Position numbers and translations under genes: made by a program
Assembly (NCBI RefSeq): GCF_016583825.1
Contig: NZ_NRRV01000016.1
Location: 25,437 to 89,436, forward strand
Length of the DNA stretch: 64,000 bases
Origin: Thiohalocapsa halophila
Lineage (GTDB): Bacteria > Pseudomonadota > Gammaproteobacteria > Chromatiales > Chromatiaceae
Direction of reading: 5' to 3'
Notes under the pieces: model-generated
What the model saw: only the letters and a program-made list of their open reading frames with translations
The model's database searches: none
Told to the model about the DNA's origin: nothing
Shown here: one piece after another, positions 54,583 to 61,906 of the stretch
How positions within the stretch are numbered: position 1 is the first letter of the stretch
How the letters are laid out: each line of letters starts with the position of its first letter

Positions 54583-55821
54583 ATGGCCGTCACCGCCGCC
54601 CGCAAAGCCAAGACCGACAAGGCCCGTGTGTTCGCCTGGGAGGGCGTCGACCGCCGCGGCAACCGCGTCAAGGGCGACCTGCGCGCCCCGAGCGTGGCAC
54701 TGGTCCGCGCCGACCTGCGCCGCCAGGGGGTCAACCCCACCAAGGTCCGCAAGAAGGCACAGCCGCTCTTCGGCGGCGGCAGGCGCAAGATCACCGGTCA
54801 AGATCTCACGGTCTTCAGCCGCCAACTGGCCACCATGATGTCCGCCGGCGTGCCCCTGGTGCAGGCGTTCGACATCGTCGGCCGCGGCCACGACAACCCG
54901 AGCATGCAGGACCTGCTGCTCGCCATCAAACAAGACATCGAGAGCGGCACGGCCATGGCCGATGCCCTGCATAAGTATCCGCTCTATTTCGACGACCTGG
55001 TTTGCAACCTGGTCGCCGCCGGCGAGGCCGCCGGTGTGCTGGACGTACTGCTGGACAAGATCGCCACCTACAAGGAGAAGACCGAGTCCATCAAGGGCAA
55101 GATCAAAAAGGCGATGTTCTATCCGGCGGCCGTCATCCTGGTGGCCATCGGCGTGACCGTGGTGATCCTGCTCTTCGTCATTCCGCAGTTCAAAGCCCTG
55201 TTCAGCAGCTTCGGCGCCGACCTGCCCGCCTTCACGCTGCTGGTGATCTCACTGTCGGATCTGCTGCGAGAGTACTGGTGGGCCGCGGCGCTTGGCACCG
55301 GCGTCGCCGTCTGGGGCATCGGCCAGCTCTTCCAGCGCTCGCGCAAGTTCCGCGAGCTCATCGACCGTGCGGTGCTCAAGATTCCCGTCATCGGTAATAT
55401 CCTGAACAAGGCCGCCATTGCCCGGTTCGCCCGGACCCTTTCCACCATGTTCGCCGCCGGCGTGCCACTGGTGGACGCGCTCGATTCCGTAGCCGGCGCC
55501 ACCGGCAACATCGTCTACAGTCGGGCCGTGCAAAAGATGCGCGAGGAAGTGGCGACGGGCCAGAGCCTCCAGCTCACCATGCGCCAGCGCAACCTGTTTC
55601 CGCATATGGTGATCCAGATGACCGCCATCGGCGAGGAGTCCGGCGCGCTGGACGAAATGCTCGCCAAGGTGGCCGACTTCTACGAAGAAGAAGTCGACAA
55701 CGCCGTGGACGCCCTGAGCAGCTTGCTGGAGCCGCTGATCATGGTGGTCATCGGCGGCCTCGTGGGCGGTCTGGTGGTCGCCATGTACCTGCCCATCTTC
55801 AAGCTCGCGGCCGTGGTCTGA
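54583..55821 (+). CDS. pilC: Type IV pilus inner-membrane platform protein PilC
   Basis: The 412-residue protein is the inner-membrane core that connects PilB/PilT ATPases to the growing pilus. It has two T2SS-F domains (about residues 70-195 and 270-395, each beginning FxRxLxxMxxAGVPLVxALD) and three hydrophobic helices (about 178-200, 225-245 and 385-405). The N-terminal region has the VKGDLRAPSVALVRADLRRQ motif of the family. Confidence 0.95.
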   Translation: MAVTAARKAKTDKARVFAWEGVDRRGNRVKGDLRAPSVALVRADLRRQGVNPTKVRKKAQPLFGGGRRKITGQDLTVFSRQLATMMSAGVPLVQAFDIVGRGHDNPSMQDLLLAIKQDIESGTAMADALHKYPLYFDDLVCNLVAAGEAAGVLDVLLDKIATYKEKTESIKGKIKKAMFYPAAVILVAIGVTVVILLFVIPQFKALFSSFGADLPAFTLLVISLSDLLREYWWAAALGTGVAVWGIGQLFQRSRKFRELIDRAVLKIPVIGNILNKAAIARFARTLSTMFAAGVPLVDALDSVAGATGNIVYSRAVQKMREEVATGQSLQLTMRQRNLFPHMVIQMTAIGEESGALDEMLAKVADFYEEEVDNAVDALSSLLEPLIMVVIGGLVGGLVVAMYLPIFKLAAVV

Positions 55822-55867
55822 ACAACCGCGCCCGCCTCAGGGGCCCCTTCGCGGCGACATCGACCTC

Positions 55868-56806
55868 ATGGAATTCGCAAGCACCTTGCTCGCCGGTCTC
55901 GTCGAGACACCGGCGCTGCTGTTCATCACTGTCGGGCTGCTCGGACTCATCATGGGCAGCTTCCTCAATGTCGTCATCCTGCGGCTGCCGCGCATCATGG
56001 AGCACGAGTGGCGGCAGGAGTGCGCGGCGCTGGCCGCCGCCGACGCTACTGAGGCGGCGCCAGACTCCGGTGCCGGTGCCGATCAGGGTGCCGATCAGGG
56101 CGCCGATGCGCCGGCGCTCAGTCTGTCGCACCCCGCCTCCCACTGCCCGCACTGCGGTCACCGCATCCGCCCCTGGGAGAATATCCCGGTCCTGAGCTGG
56201 CTCCTCTTGCGCGGGCGCTGCAGCGCCTGCGCCGGCGCCATCTCCTGGCGCTACCCTGCCGTGGAAGCCCTGACCGCGCTGCTGTCGCTGCTGGTGGTCT
56301 GGCATTTCGGCCCCACCAGCCAGGCGGCGGCGGCGGCCCTGGTTTTCACCTGGGGCTTGTTGGCGCTGGCCTTCATCGACGCCGACACCCAGCTGCTGCC
56401 GGACGACATCACCCTGCCGCTGCTGTGGCTCGGGCTGGTGCTAAGCCTGGGCGGGGTCTTCGTGGACAGCCAGGCGGCCATCCTCGGCGCCGCCGCCGGC
56501 TATCTCAGCCTGTGGCTGGTCTTCCACGCCTTCCGGCTGCTGACGGGCAAAGAAGGCATGGGCCGCGGCGACTTCAAGCTGCTGGCCCTCTTCGGCGCCT
56601 GGATGGGCTGGCAGACCCTGCCCCAGATCGTGCTGCTGTCGGCGGTGCCGGGCGCCGTGCTCGGCATCGCGCTGGTGCTGAGCGGCCGCACCGAGCGCGA
56701 GACGCCCATGCCCTTCGGGCCCTTCCTGGCCGTCTCCGGCTGGGTCAATCTGCTGTGGGGACCGGACATCACCGCGGCCTATCTGCGCTTCAGTGGGCTT
56801 GCGTAG
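55868..56806 (+). CDS. pilD: Prepilin peptidase / N-methyltransferase PilD
   Basis: PilD cleaves the leader of type IV prepilins and methylates the new N-terminus. The 312-residue membrane protein has a zinc tetracysteine (CPHCGHRIRPWENI and CSACAGAI) in the first cytoplasmic loop and two catalytic aspartates, in FIDADTQLLPDD and GMGRGDFKLLALFGAWMGW. The linker before the zinc motif contains a small GADQ repeat (GADQGADQGADAPAL). About seven to eight membrane helices are visible. Confidence 0.94.
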   Translation: MEFASTLLAGLVETPALLFITVGLLGLIMGSFLNVVILRLPRIMEHEWRQECAALAAADATEAAPDSGAGADQGADQGADAPALSLSHPASHCPHCGHRIRPWENIPVLSWLLLRGRCSACAGAISWRYPAVEALTALLSLLVVWHFGPTSQAAAAALVFTWGLLALAFIDADTQLLPDDITLPLLWLGLVLSLGGVFVDSQAAILGAAAGYLSLWLVFHAFRLLTGKEGMGRGDFKLLALFGAWMGWQTLPQIVLLSAVPGAVLGIALVLSGRTERETPMPFGPFLAVSGWVNLLWGPDITAAYLRFSGLA

Positions 56807-56851
56807 TGTCGGTGGCTTGGCTTGGGGTGTGGCGGGCGGAGGGCGGAGGGC

Positions 56852-57054
56852 TGAGTGCTGAGTGCTGAGTGCGGAGTGCGGAGTGCGGAGTGCGGAGTAC
56901 GGAGTGCTGAGTGCTGAGTGCTGAGTGCGGAGTGCGAAGTACGGAGTGCGAAGTACGGAGTACGGAGTGCGGAGTACGACGTGCGGTGTGCGGTGTGCGA
57001 AGTACGGAGTACGGTGTGCGGTGTACGGTGTGCGGTGTGCGGTGTGCTTCGTGC
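56852..57054. repeat. Period-7 tandem array between pilD and coaE
   Basis: About 29 consecutive heptamers of TGAGTGC, GGAGTGC, GGAGTAC, GAAGTAC and GGTGTGC type run without a break from 56852 to 57054. Less regular copies continue to about 57100. No complementary arm is seen. It fills most of the 380-base gap; what remains (57100-57186) shows no clear promoter. The units belong to the same class as the napA-napG array. Confidence 0.92.
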
Positions 57055-57186
57055 GGCGTGGGTGGCTCGGTGTGCTGAGTGGGGGGTACGGAGTGCGGAA
57101 ACGGTTGCGATGCTGGTGGCGATAGTGTCGCTGCCAGCCACGGTCGAGCGCGGCGTTGCGCGTTCTACGAGAGGACTTCGGCAGTC

Positions 57187-57828
57187 ATGACGCCACAGCA
57201 GGGCAGTGATTCGGGTAGGGTAGCTCGCCCCTTTGCGGTGGCGCTCACCGGCGGTATCGGCAGCGGCAAGAGCGCCGTGGCCGAGCTGTTCTCGGCGCTG
57301 GGCGTCACCGTCAGCGACGCCGATGCCGTCTCCCACGCCCTCACCGCACCCGGCGGCGCGGCGCTTGGGCCCATCGCCGAGACCTTCGGCAAAAAAGTCA
57401 TCAGTGCAGACGGCGGCCTGGACCGAGCGGCCCTGCGCGAGCAGGTGTTCGCGGACCCCGCCGCACGGCGCCGGCTGGAGGGCATCCTGCACCCCATGAT
57501 CCGCGCGCGCATGCAGGCGGAGCTCGCGGCGGACCCGGGGCCCTACGTCGTGCTCGGCATTCCCCTGCTGGTGGAGACAGGTCAGACCGACATGGCCGAC
57601 CGGGTGCTGGTGGTGGACGCGCCGGAGGCCGTCTGCATCGAGCGCGTCCGCCGGCGCAGCGCCCTCACCCCCGAGCAGGTCCGCCGGATCATGGCCAGCC
57701 AGGCCAGTCGCGCCGAGCGACTCGCCGCCGCCGACGATGTCATTGAGAACACCGGCGACCTGGCCGATCTCGCGCCCGAAGTCCAAGCCCTACACAAGCG
57801 TTACCTGTCCCTTGCCGCCGACGGCTGA
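57187..57828 (+). CDS. coaE: Dephospho-CoA kinase CoaE
   Basis: CoaE phosphorylates the ribose 3'-OH of dephospho-CoA in the last step of CoA synthesis. The 213-residue protein has a P-loop (ALTGGIGSGKS, about residues 19-29), DADAVSHAL, HPMIRARM and the LID-type RVRRRSALTPEQVRRIMASQ. The ATG at 57187 is chosen from homology; the frame extends upstream into the repeat array. It commonly follows pilD in gammaproteobacteria. Confidence 0.95.
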   Translation: MTPQQGSDSGRVARPFAVALTGGIGSGKSAVAELFSALGVTVSDADAVSHALTAPGGAALGPIAETFGKKVISADGGLDRAALREQVFADPAARRRLEGILHPMIRARMQAELAADPGPYVVLGIPLLVETGQTDMADRVLVVDAPEAVCIERVRRRSALTPEQVRRIMASQASRAERLAAADDVIENTGDLADLAPEVQALHKRYLSLAADG

Positions 57829-57962
57829 GCGCCTGCGATTCGCGGCGATTTTTCTCCGGCTATTCGCGGAGCGACAGTCGACACGGCGATCGTCGTTGTC
57901 ATTGTTGCAATCGAATCCCGGCTGCCGTCAGCCTGAGCGCCAGCCCGGTAGAATGCGCCCGC

Positions 57963-59246
57963 ATGGACCACGACTACGCAGCCTCGCTGCGCCTCACGCT
58001 GCTCGGTGCCGTCAGCGGTCTGCTGGCCGCCTTGGTGGTGCTCGCCTTCCGCAGTGCCATCGAGTGGGGCCAATGGCTGCTCCTGCCCGCCGCCAGCGGC
58101 GACGGCTACGAAGTGCTGTCCCCCGCCGCCCGCCTGGCGCTGCCGCTGGCCGCCGGGCTGCTGCTCGGGATCGCCTTCGACCTGCTGCCCCGCCACCGCC
58201 GCGACGTGGGCGTCAATCATGTGCTCAAGCGCCTGCAGGCACCCGGCCGCGAGCGCCTGCCCCTGGTCAACATGCTGGTGCAGTTCTTCGGCGCCGTCGT
58301 GGCCATCGTTGGCGGCCATTCCGTGGACCGCGAAGGTCCCGCCGTCCACTTGGGCGCCGGCAGCGCCAGCTTCGTCGGCTCCTGGCTCGGCCTGGACGCC
58401 GAAGAGGAGCGCACCCTGCTCGCCGCCGGCGCCGCCGCTGCCATCGCCGCCGCCTTCGACACACCGCTGGCCGGCGTGGTCTTCAGCATCGAAGTGCTGC
58501 GCATCCGCTATCAGGTGACCCGCTTCCTGCCCGTCATCGTCGCCGCCGTCATGGGCGCCATGGCGAGCCGCGTGCTGTCGCTGGACGACCCGGGCTTCCC
58601 CGTGGTGCCCGAGCACCTCGGCTCGCACTGGGAGATCTTGGCGATGCTCGCCCTCGGCGGCGGCATCGGCCTGCTCGCGGTGGCCTTCTCGACCCTGGCG
58701 GTGCGCCTGCTCCGCGCCACCGGGCGCTGGCCGTGCAGCCTCACCTTCTCCCTCGCCGGTCTGATCACGGGCCTACTGGCGCTGTGGACGCCCCAGATCA
58801 TGGGCATCAGCTACGACACCCTGGCCATCATGCTGCTGGGGGAAGCGCAGCTGGTGCTGGTGCTGCCGCTGATGGCCACCAAGCTCATCGCCACCGCGGT
58901 AAGCATCGGGCTGCGGGTGCCGGGCGGACTCATCGGGCCGACGCTCTTCATCGGCGGCGCCGCCGGCTCCACCCTCGGCCTGCTGCTGGCCGCGGCGGGC
59001 ATCGAGCAGGCGGCCTCCGCGGGCTTCTACGCCACCATCGGCATGGCGGCGATGATGGGTGCGACGCTGCGGGCACCGCTGGCGGCACTGACGGCGCTGC
59101 TGGAGCTCACCGCCAATCCGAACATCATCCTGCCCGGCATGCTCGCAGTGGCCACGGCGGAGCTGGTGAGCCGGGCCTGGCGCGGCGAGCGCTCCGTCTT
59201 CGATCTGTTGCTGAACGCCCAGCCCATCGATATACGCAAGAGCTGA
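57963..59246 (+). CDS. clcA: ClC-family chloride channel/transporter
   Basis: The 427-residue membrane protein has about ten or more helices and the ClC signatures. These are GGHSVDREGPAVHLG (conserved Glu of the gating motif; the usual first Gly of GREGP is Asp here), AAAIAAAFDTPLAGVVFSIE and LRVPGGLIGPTLFIGGAAGS. It lacks the C-terminal CBS domains and ends shortly after the last helix. Whether it is a channel or H+/Cl- antiporter is not decided. It stands 134 bases after coaE. Confidence 0.92.
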   Translation: MDHDYAASLRLTLLGAVSGLLAALVVLAFRSAIEWGQWLLLPAASGDGYEVLSPAARLALPLAAGLLLGIAFDLLPRHRRDVGVNHVLKRLQAPGRERLPLVNMLVQFFGAVVAIVGGHSVDREGPAVHLGAGSASFVGSWLGLDAEEERTLLAAGAAAAIAAAFDTPLAGVVFSIEVLRIRYQVTRFLPVIVAAVMGAMASRVLSLDDPGFPVVPEHLGSHWEILAMLALGGGIGLLAVAFSTLAVRLLRATGRWPCSLTFSLAGLITGLLALWTPQIMGISYDTLAIMLLGEAQLVLVLPLMATKLIATAVSIGLRVPGGLIGPTLFIGGAAGSTLGLLLAAAGIEQAASAGFYATIGMAAMMGATLRAPLAALTALLELTANPNIILPGMLAVATAELVSRAWRGERSVFDLLLNAQPIDIRKS

Positions 59247-59323
59247 AATTGCGCGAGTAGTCTCCGCTCAGCGGTTGATTCTTGATTTCTGTCGGCAAAA
59301 AACGCTAGCGTCGCGTACACGCC

Positions 59324-59342
59324 GAAACCGGCGCAAAGCCGC
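59324..59342 (+). repeat. Single copy of the acs leader repeat
   Basis: GAAACCGGCGCAAAGCCGC differs by one base from the 19-base unit duplicated before acs at 49395-49432. It ends 37 bases before the start of the next gene (41 in acs), so position as well as sequence is conserved. Confidence 0.65.
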
Positions 59343-59379
59343 GGCGTGCTCACACAACCATCGACAGGAGATCAACGCA

Positions 59380-59610
59380 ATGCATAACAATCCGATGAAC
59401 CGGTCCATCACCGCCCTTGCCGCCGCGCTACTACTCGGCGCCTCGACACAGGCCATGGCCGTCGAGTGCAAGGGCATGGAAAAGAAGACCTGCGAGCGCA
59501 ACGAGTCCCAGTGCACCTGGGTGAACGGCTATACCCGGGGTGACGGGGTCAAGGTGAGCGGCTACTGCCGCGGCAAGGGCGGCAAGAAGTCCAGCAGCTC
59601 GAAAAGCTGA
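59380..59610 (+). CDS. Small secreted cysteine-containing protein
   Basis: The 76-residue product has a signal peptide (MNRSITALAAALLLGASTQA region, cleavage near AMAVEC) and a mature part of about 45 residues with four cysteines (VECKGMEKKTCE, SQCTWVNGY, SGYCRGK). A lysine/serine tail follows. Similar short secreted proteins occur in other gammaproteobacteria (recollection); function unknown, probably disulfide-bonded. AGGAG lies ten bases before ATG 59380; ATG 59395 is a second possibility. Confidence 0.75.
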   Translation: MHNNPMNRSITALAAALLLGASTQAMAVECKGMEKKTCERNESQCTWVNGYTRGDGVKVSGYCRGKGGKKSSSSKS

Positions 59611-59631
59611 CCTGCCTGAGTGCCCGACGCT

Positions 59632-59662
59632 CGGACCCGGGCCCGGGTCCGGGTCCGGGCCG
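59632..59662. repeat. GGTCCG palindrome after secreted-protein gene
   Basis: CGGACCCGGGCCCGGGTCCG (59632-59651) is a perfect palindrome continued by further GGTCCG units. It lies 22 bases after the secreted-protein stop and between it and convergent hisA, so it may act as a two-way terminator-like hairpin without a T-run. The unit differs by one base from the hexamer before gltX. Confidence 0.75.
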
Positions 59663-59766
59663 CACCCCCTGCTAATCCGCCAGCCGGGCGCAAAACGACA
59701 GTCGAGCCATTCCTGCGGCGCCGGAGTCCGGCGCCATCAGGACGGCCGCTAGCCGCGCCCCGCCAG

Positions 59767-60519
59767 TCAGTCGCTGCTGCCAGCTCCGGCGAGCGCATCG
59801 GCAATCCGCTGCCCCTCCGCGAAGTCCAGGGTCCCTTCGTAGATGGCCCGGCCGGTGATGGCGCCCATGATGCCCCGGTCGGCAACCGCGGCCAGCGCGC
59901 GCACGTCCTCCAGGCTGGTGATGCCGCCGGAGGCGATGACCGGCACCGCAACGGCCTCGGCGAGTCGGGCGGTGGCCTCCACGTTCGGGCCCGTCAGCAT
60001 GCCGTCGCGGCCGATGTCGGTGTAGACGATGGCCGACACGCCGTCGCGCTCGAAGCGCCGCGCAAGGTCCTCCACCCGGTGATCGGTCACCACCGCCCAG
60101 CCGTTGATGGCCACCTGCCCCTCCTTGGCGTCGAGGCCGACGATGATGTTGTCCGCAAAGGCGCGGCAGGCACGGGCGACGAAGGCGGGCTCCGTCACCG
60201 CCTGGGTGCCGATGATGCACCAGCTCACGCCGGCGTCCAGGTAACCGGCAATGGTGCGCTCATCGCGGATGCCGCCGCCCACCTGGATAGGCAGGTCCGG
60301 ATAGGCGGCGGCGATGGCGCGGATGGCCTCGCCGTTGACCGGCTCGCCGGCGAAGGCACCGTTCAGGTCCACCAGGTGCAGCCGCCGGGCGCCGGCGTCA
60401 TGCCAGCGCCCGGCGACGGCGACCGGGTCGTCGCCGAAGACGGTCTCATCGTCCATGCGACCCTGGCGCAGGCGCACGCATTTGCCGTCTTTGAGATCGA
60501 TTGCGGGGATCAGGAGCAT
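59767..60519 (-). CDS. hisA: HisA, ProFAR isomerase
   Basis: HisA isomerises ProFAR to PRFAR in histidine biosynthesis. The 250-residue TIM-barrel begins [20 protein letters not shown] with the catalytic Asp8, and has the second aspartate in [14 protein letters not shown], plus DLNGAF and QVGGGIRDE phosphate loops. It is read after hisB on the minus strand, but hisH, normally between the two, and hisF are not here. No Shine-Dalgarno sequence precedes the ATG; heptamer repeats begin six bases upstream. Confidence 0.95.
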   Translation of the reverse strand: MLLIPAIDLKDGKCVRLRQGRMDDETVFGDDPVAVAGRWHDAGARRLHLVDLNGAFAGEPVNGEAIRAIAAAYPDLPIQVGGGIRDERTIAGYLDAGVSWCIIGTQAVTEPAFVARACRAFADNIIVGLDAKEGQVAINGWAVVTDHRVEDLARRFERDGVSAIVYTDIGRDGMLTGPNVEATARLAEAVAVPVIASGGITSLEDVRALAAVADRGIMGAITGRAIYEGTLDFAEGQRIADALAGAGSSD

Positions 60520-60524
60520 GGCGT

Positions 60525-60626
60525 GAAGCGTGAAGTTGGAAGGGTGAAGTTTGAAGGGTTGGGTCAGATGGCGCGTCGCGGGCCAGCCCGCGCCTGTCTA
60601 ACTTCACACTTCGAACTTCAAACTTT
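60525..60626. repeat. Inverted heptamer arrays between hisB and hisA
   Basis: Five GAAGnnn heptamers (60525-60559) and four complementary units (TAACTTC, ACACTTC, GAACTTC, AAACTTT; 60599-60626) flank a 39-base centre and can form a hairpin. The second arm ends one base before the hisB stop codon, the first begins six bases before the hisA ATG. It is the same family as 3938-4113. Confidence 0.9.
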
Positions 60627-61247
60627 CTAAAGGGCGCCTTTCGTTGACGGCGTAATCCCGCCCATCCGCGCATCCGGCTCCACCGCCATCCGCAGCGCCC
60701 GGCCGAAGGCCTTGAAGACGGTCTCTGCCTGGTGGTGGGCGTTGAGGCCGCGCAGGTTGTCGATGTGCAGGGTCAGCCCGGCGTGGTTGGTGAGGCCCTG
60801 GAAGAACTCCCGCAGCAGGTCCACGTCGAAGCCGCCGATAAGCGCGCGGGTGTAGTCGACGTTGTAGGTGAGCATGGGCCGCCCGGAGAGGTCCACCACC
60901 ACCCGCGACAGGGCCTCGTCCAGCGGCACATAGGCGTGGCCGTAGCGGCGGATGCCCCGCTTGTCGCCGAGGGCCTTGGCCAGTGCCTGCCCCAGGGTGA
61001 TGCCCACGTCCTCCACGGTGTGATGGGCGTCGACATGCAGGTCGCCCTCGGCCTGGATGTCCAGGTCCAGCAGCCCGTGGCGGGCGATCTGGTCCAGCAT
61101 GTGCTCTAGAAAGGGCACCCCAGTGCGAAAGCGGCCCTCGCCGGTGCCGTCCAGGTCCAGCGTGACGCGGATCTGCGTCTCCAGGGTGTTGCGCTCGACT
61201 TCGACGGCGCGGTGGGCCCCGCTGGAGGGCGCGGTGTGCTCGTTCAT
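60627..61247 (-). CDS. hisB: Imidazoleglycerol-phosphate dehydratase HisB
   Basis: HisB dehydrates IGP to imidazole-acetol phosphate. The 206-residue monofunctional form has the Mn-binding motifs [12 protein letters not shown] and [15 protein letters not shown] and ends [10 protein letters not shown]. It has no fused phosphatase, unlike the E. coli bifunctional HisB. TAG follows and abuts the heptamer array. Confidence 0.95.
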   Translation of the reverse strand: MNEHTAPSSGAHRAVEVERNTLETQIRVTLDLDGTGEGRFRTGVPFLEHMLDQIARHGLLDLDIQAEGDLHVDAHHTVEDVGITLGQALAKALGDKRGIRRYGHAYVPLDEALSRVVVDLSGRPMLTYNVDYTRALIGGFDVDLLREFFQGLTNHAGLTLHIDNLRGLNAHHQAETVFKAFGRALRMAVEPDARMGGITPSTKGAL

Positions 61248-61906
61248 GGCATGTCAGGCGGCGTTTGCATGCCGGCATTTAACCACACCGCACTCAGCGC
61301 CCGCACGGCCTGGTAGGGGGCGGCGGTCCATCCGCGCCCCGGGCCACGGGAAGCCACCGTTGCCCGCCGCCTTGAGCGTGAAACGCCGGCGTCCGCGCCA
61401 CGTGCAACCCGTTTCCGCTGCGGGGACGCCGGGAATTCTCCGCACCTCCCAGGAGGGAGGGGCCGCTCTGTGGCAGACCTCTCGTACAACTGAGGGGAAC
61501 GGCCTCGGGCGTCCGCTGTGCGACGCATGGCCGCCGGACATTGATAAACACCCCAGGGGGAGCTCGCGACCCATAGCAGACGGTTGCGACTAGAACCATT
61601 GTGACGAGTCCCATCGAGCAGAGGGTCTGCCCTAGTCCATCCTCTCTCCAAAGAAATCACCCTTCGCTTTGGCGATCACGGCCTATGTGTCCCGTGCCAG
61701 AGTTTAGCCAAGGCGCGAGGTCTTGACGGAAGCGGATCCCCGTTTGCTACTGATCGGCAGCGGCGACCGGTACAATCAAGCACAAAACGTCGGCTAACGC
61801 TTGGTCTCAGCGGTTCGTGACGGTGTTCTCGTGGTCGTGCGGCCTGCCTACGGCACCGCAGCGCCGCATCAAGGGCTGTCCGGCAATCTTGCGCCGCTAC
61901 TATTGC
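61248..61906. other. Gene-poor boundary between hisB and the Avs-like gene
   Basis: No credible gene is seen in these 659 bases. Frames up to 178 residues exist on both strands but without recognisable domains, ribosome-binding sites or coding character. GC content falls along the stretch. A possible -35 (TTGACG, 61723) has only a weak -10 after it, and TACAAT at 61771 lacks a partner, so no promoter is claimed. The segment may be decayed mobile DNA at the edge of an island (inference). Confidence 0.5.

Noticed and set aside
56918..57190. Frames encoding repeated EVRSAKYGVRS-type peptides
   Set aside because: They are translations of the period-7 array; all three frames give the same heptapeptide pattern and none has a credible start signal.
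61294..61614. 106-residue minus-strand frame in the gap after hisB
   Set aside because: It has low-complexity, proline/arginine-rich composition, no ribosome-binding site and no recognised domain.
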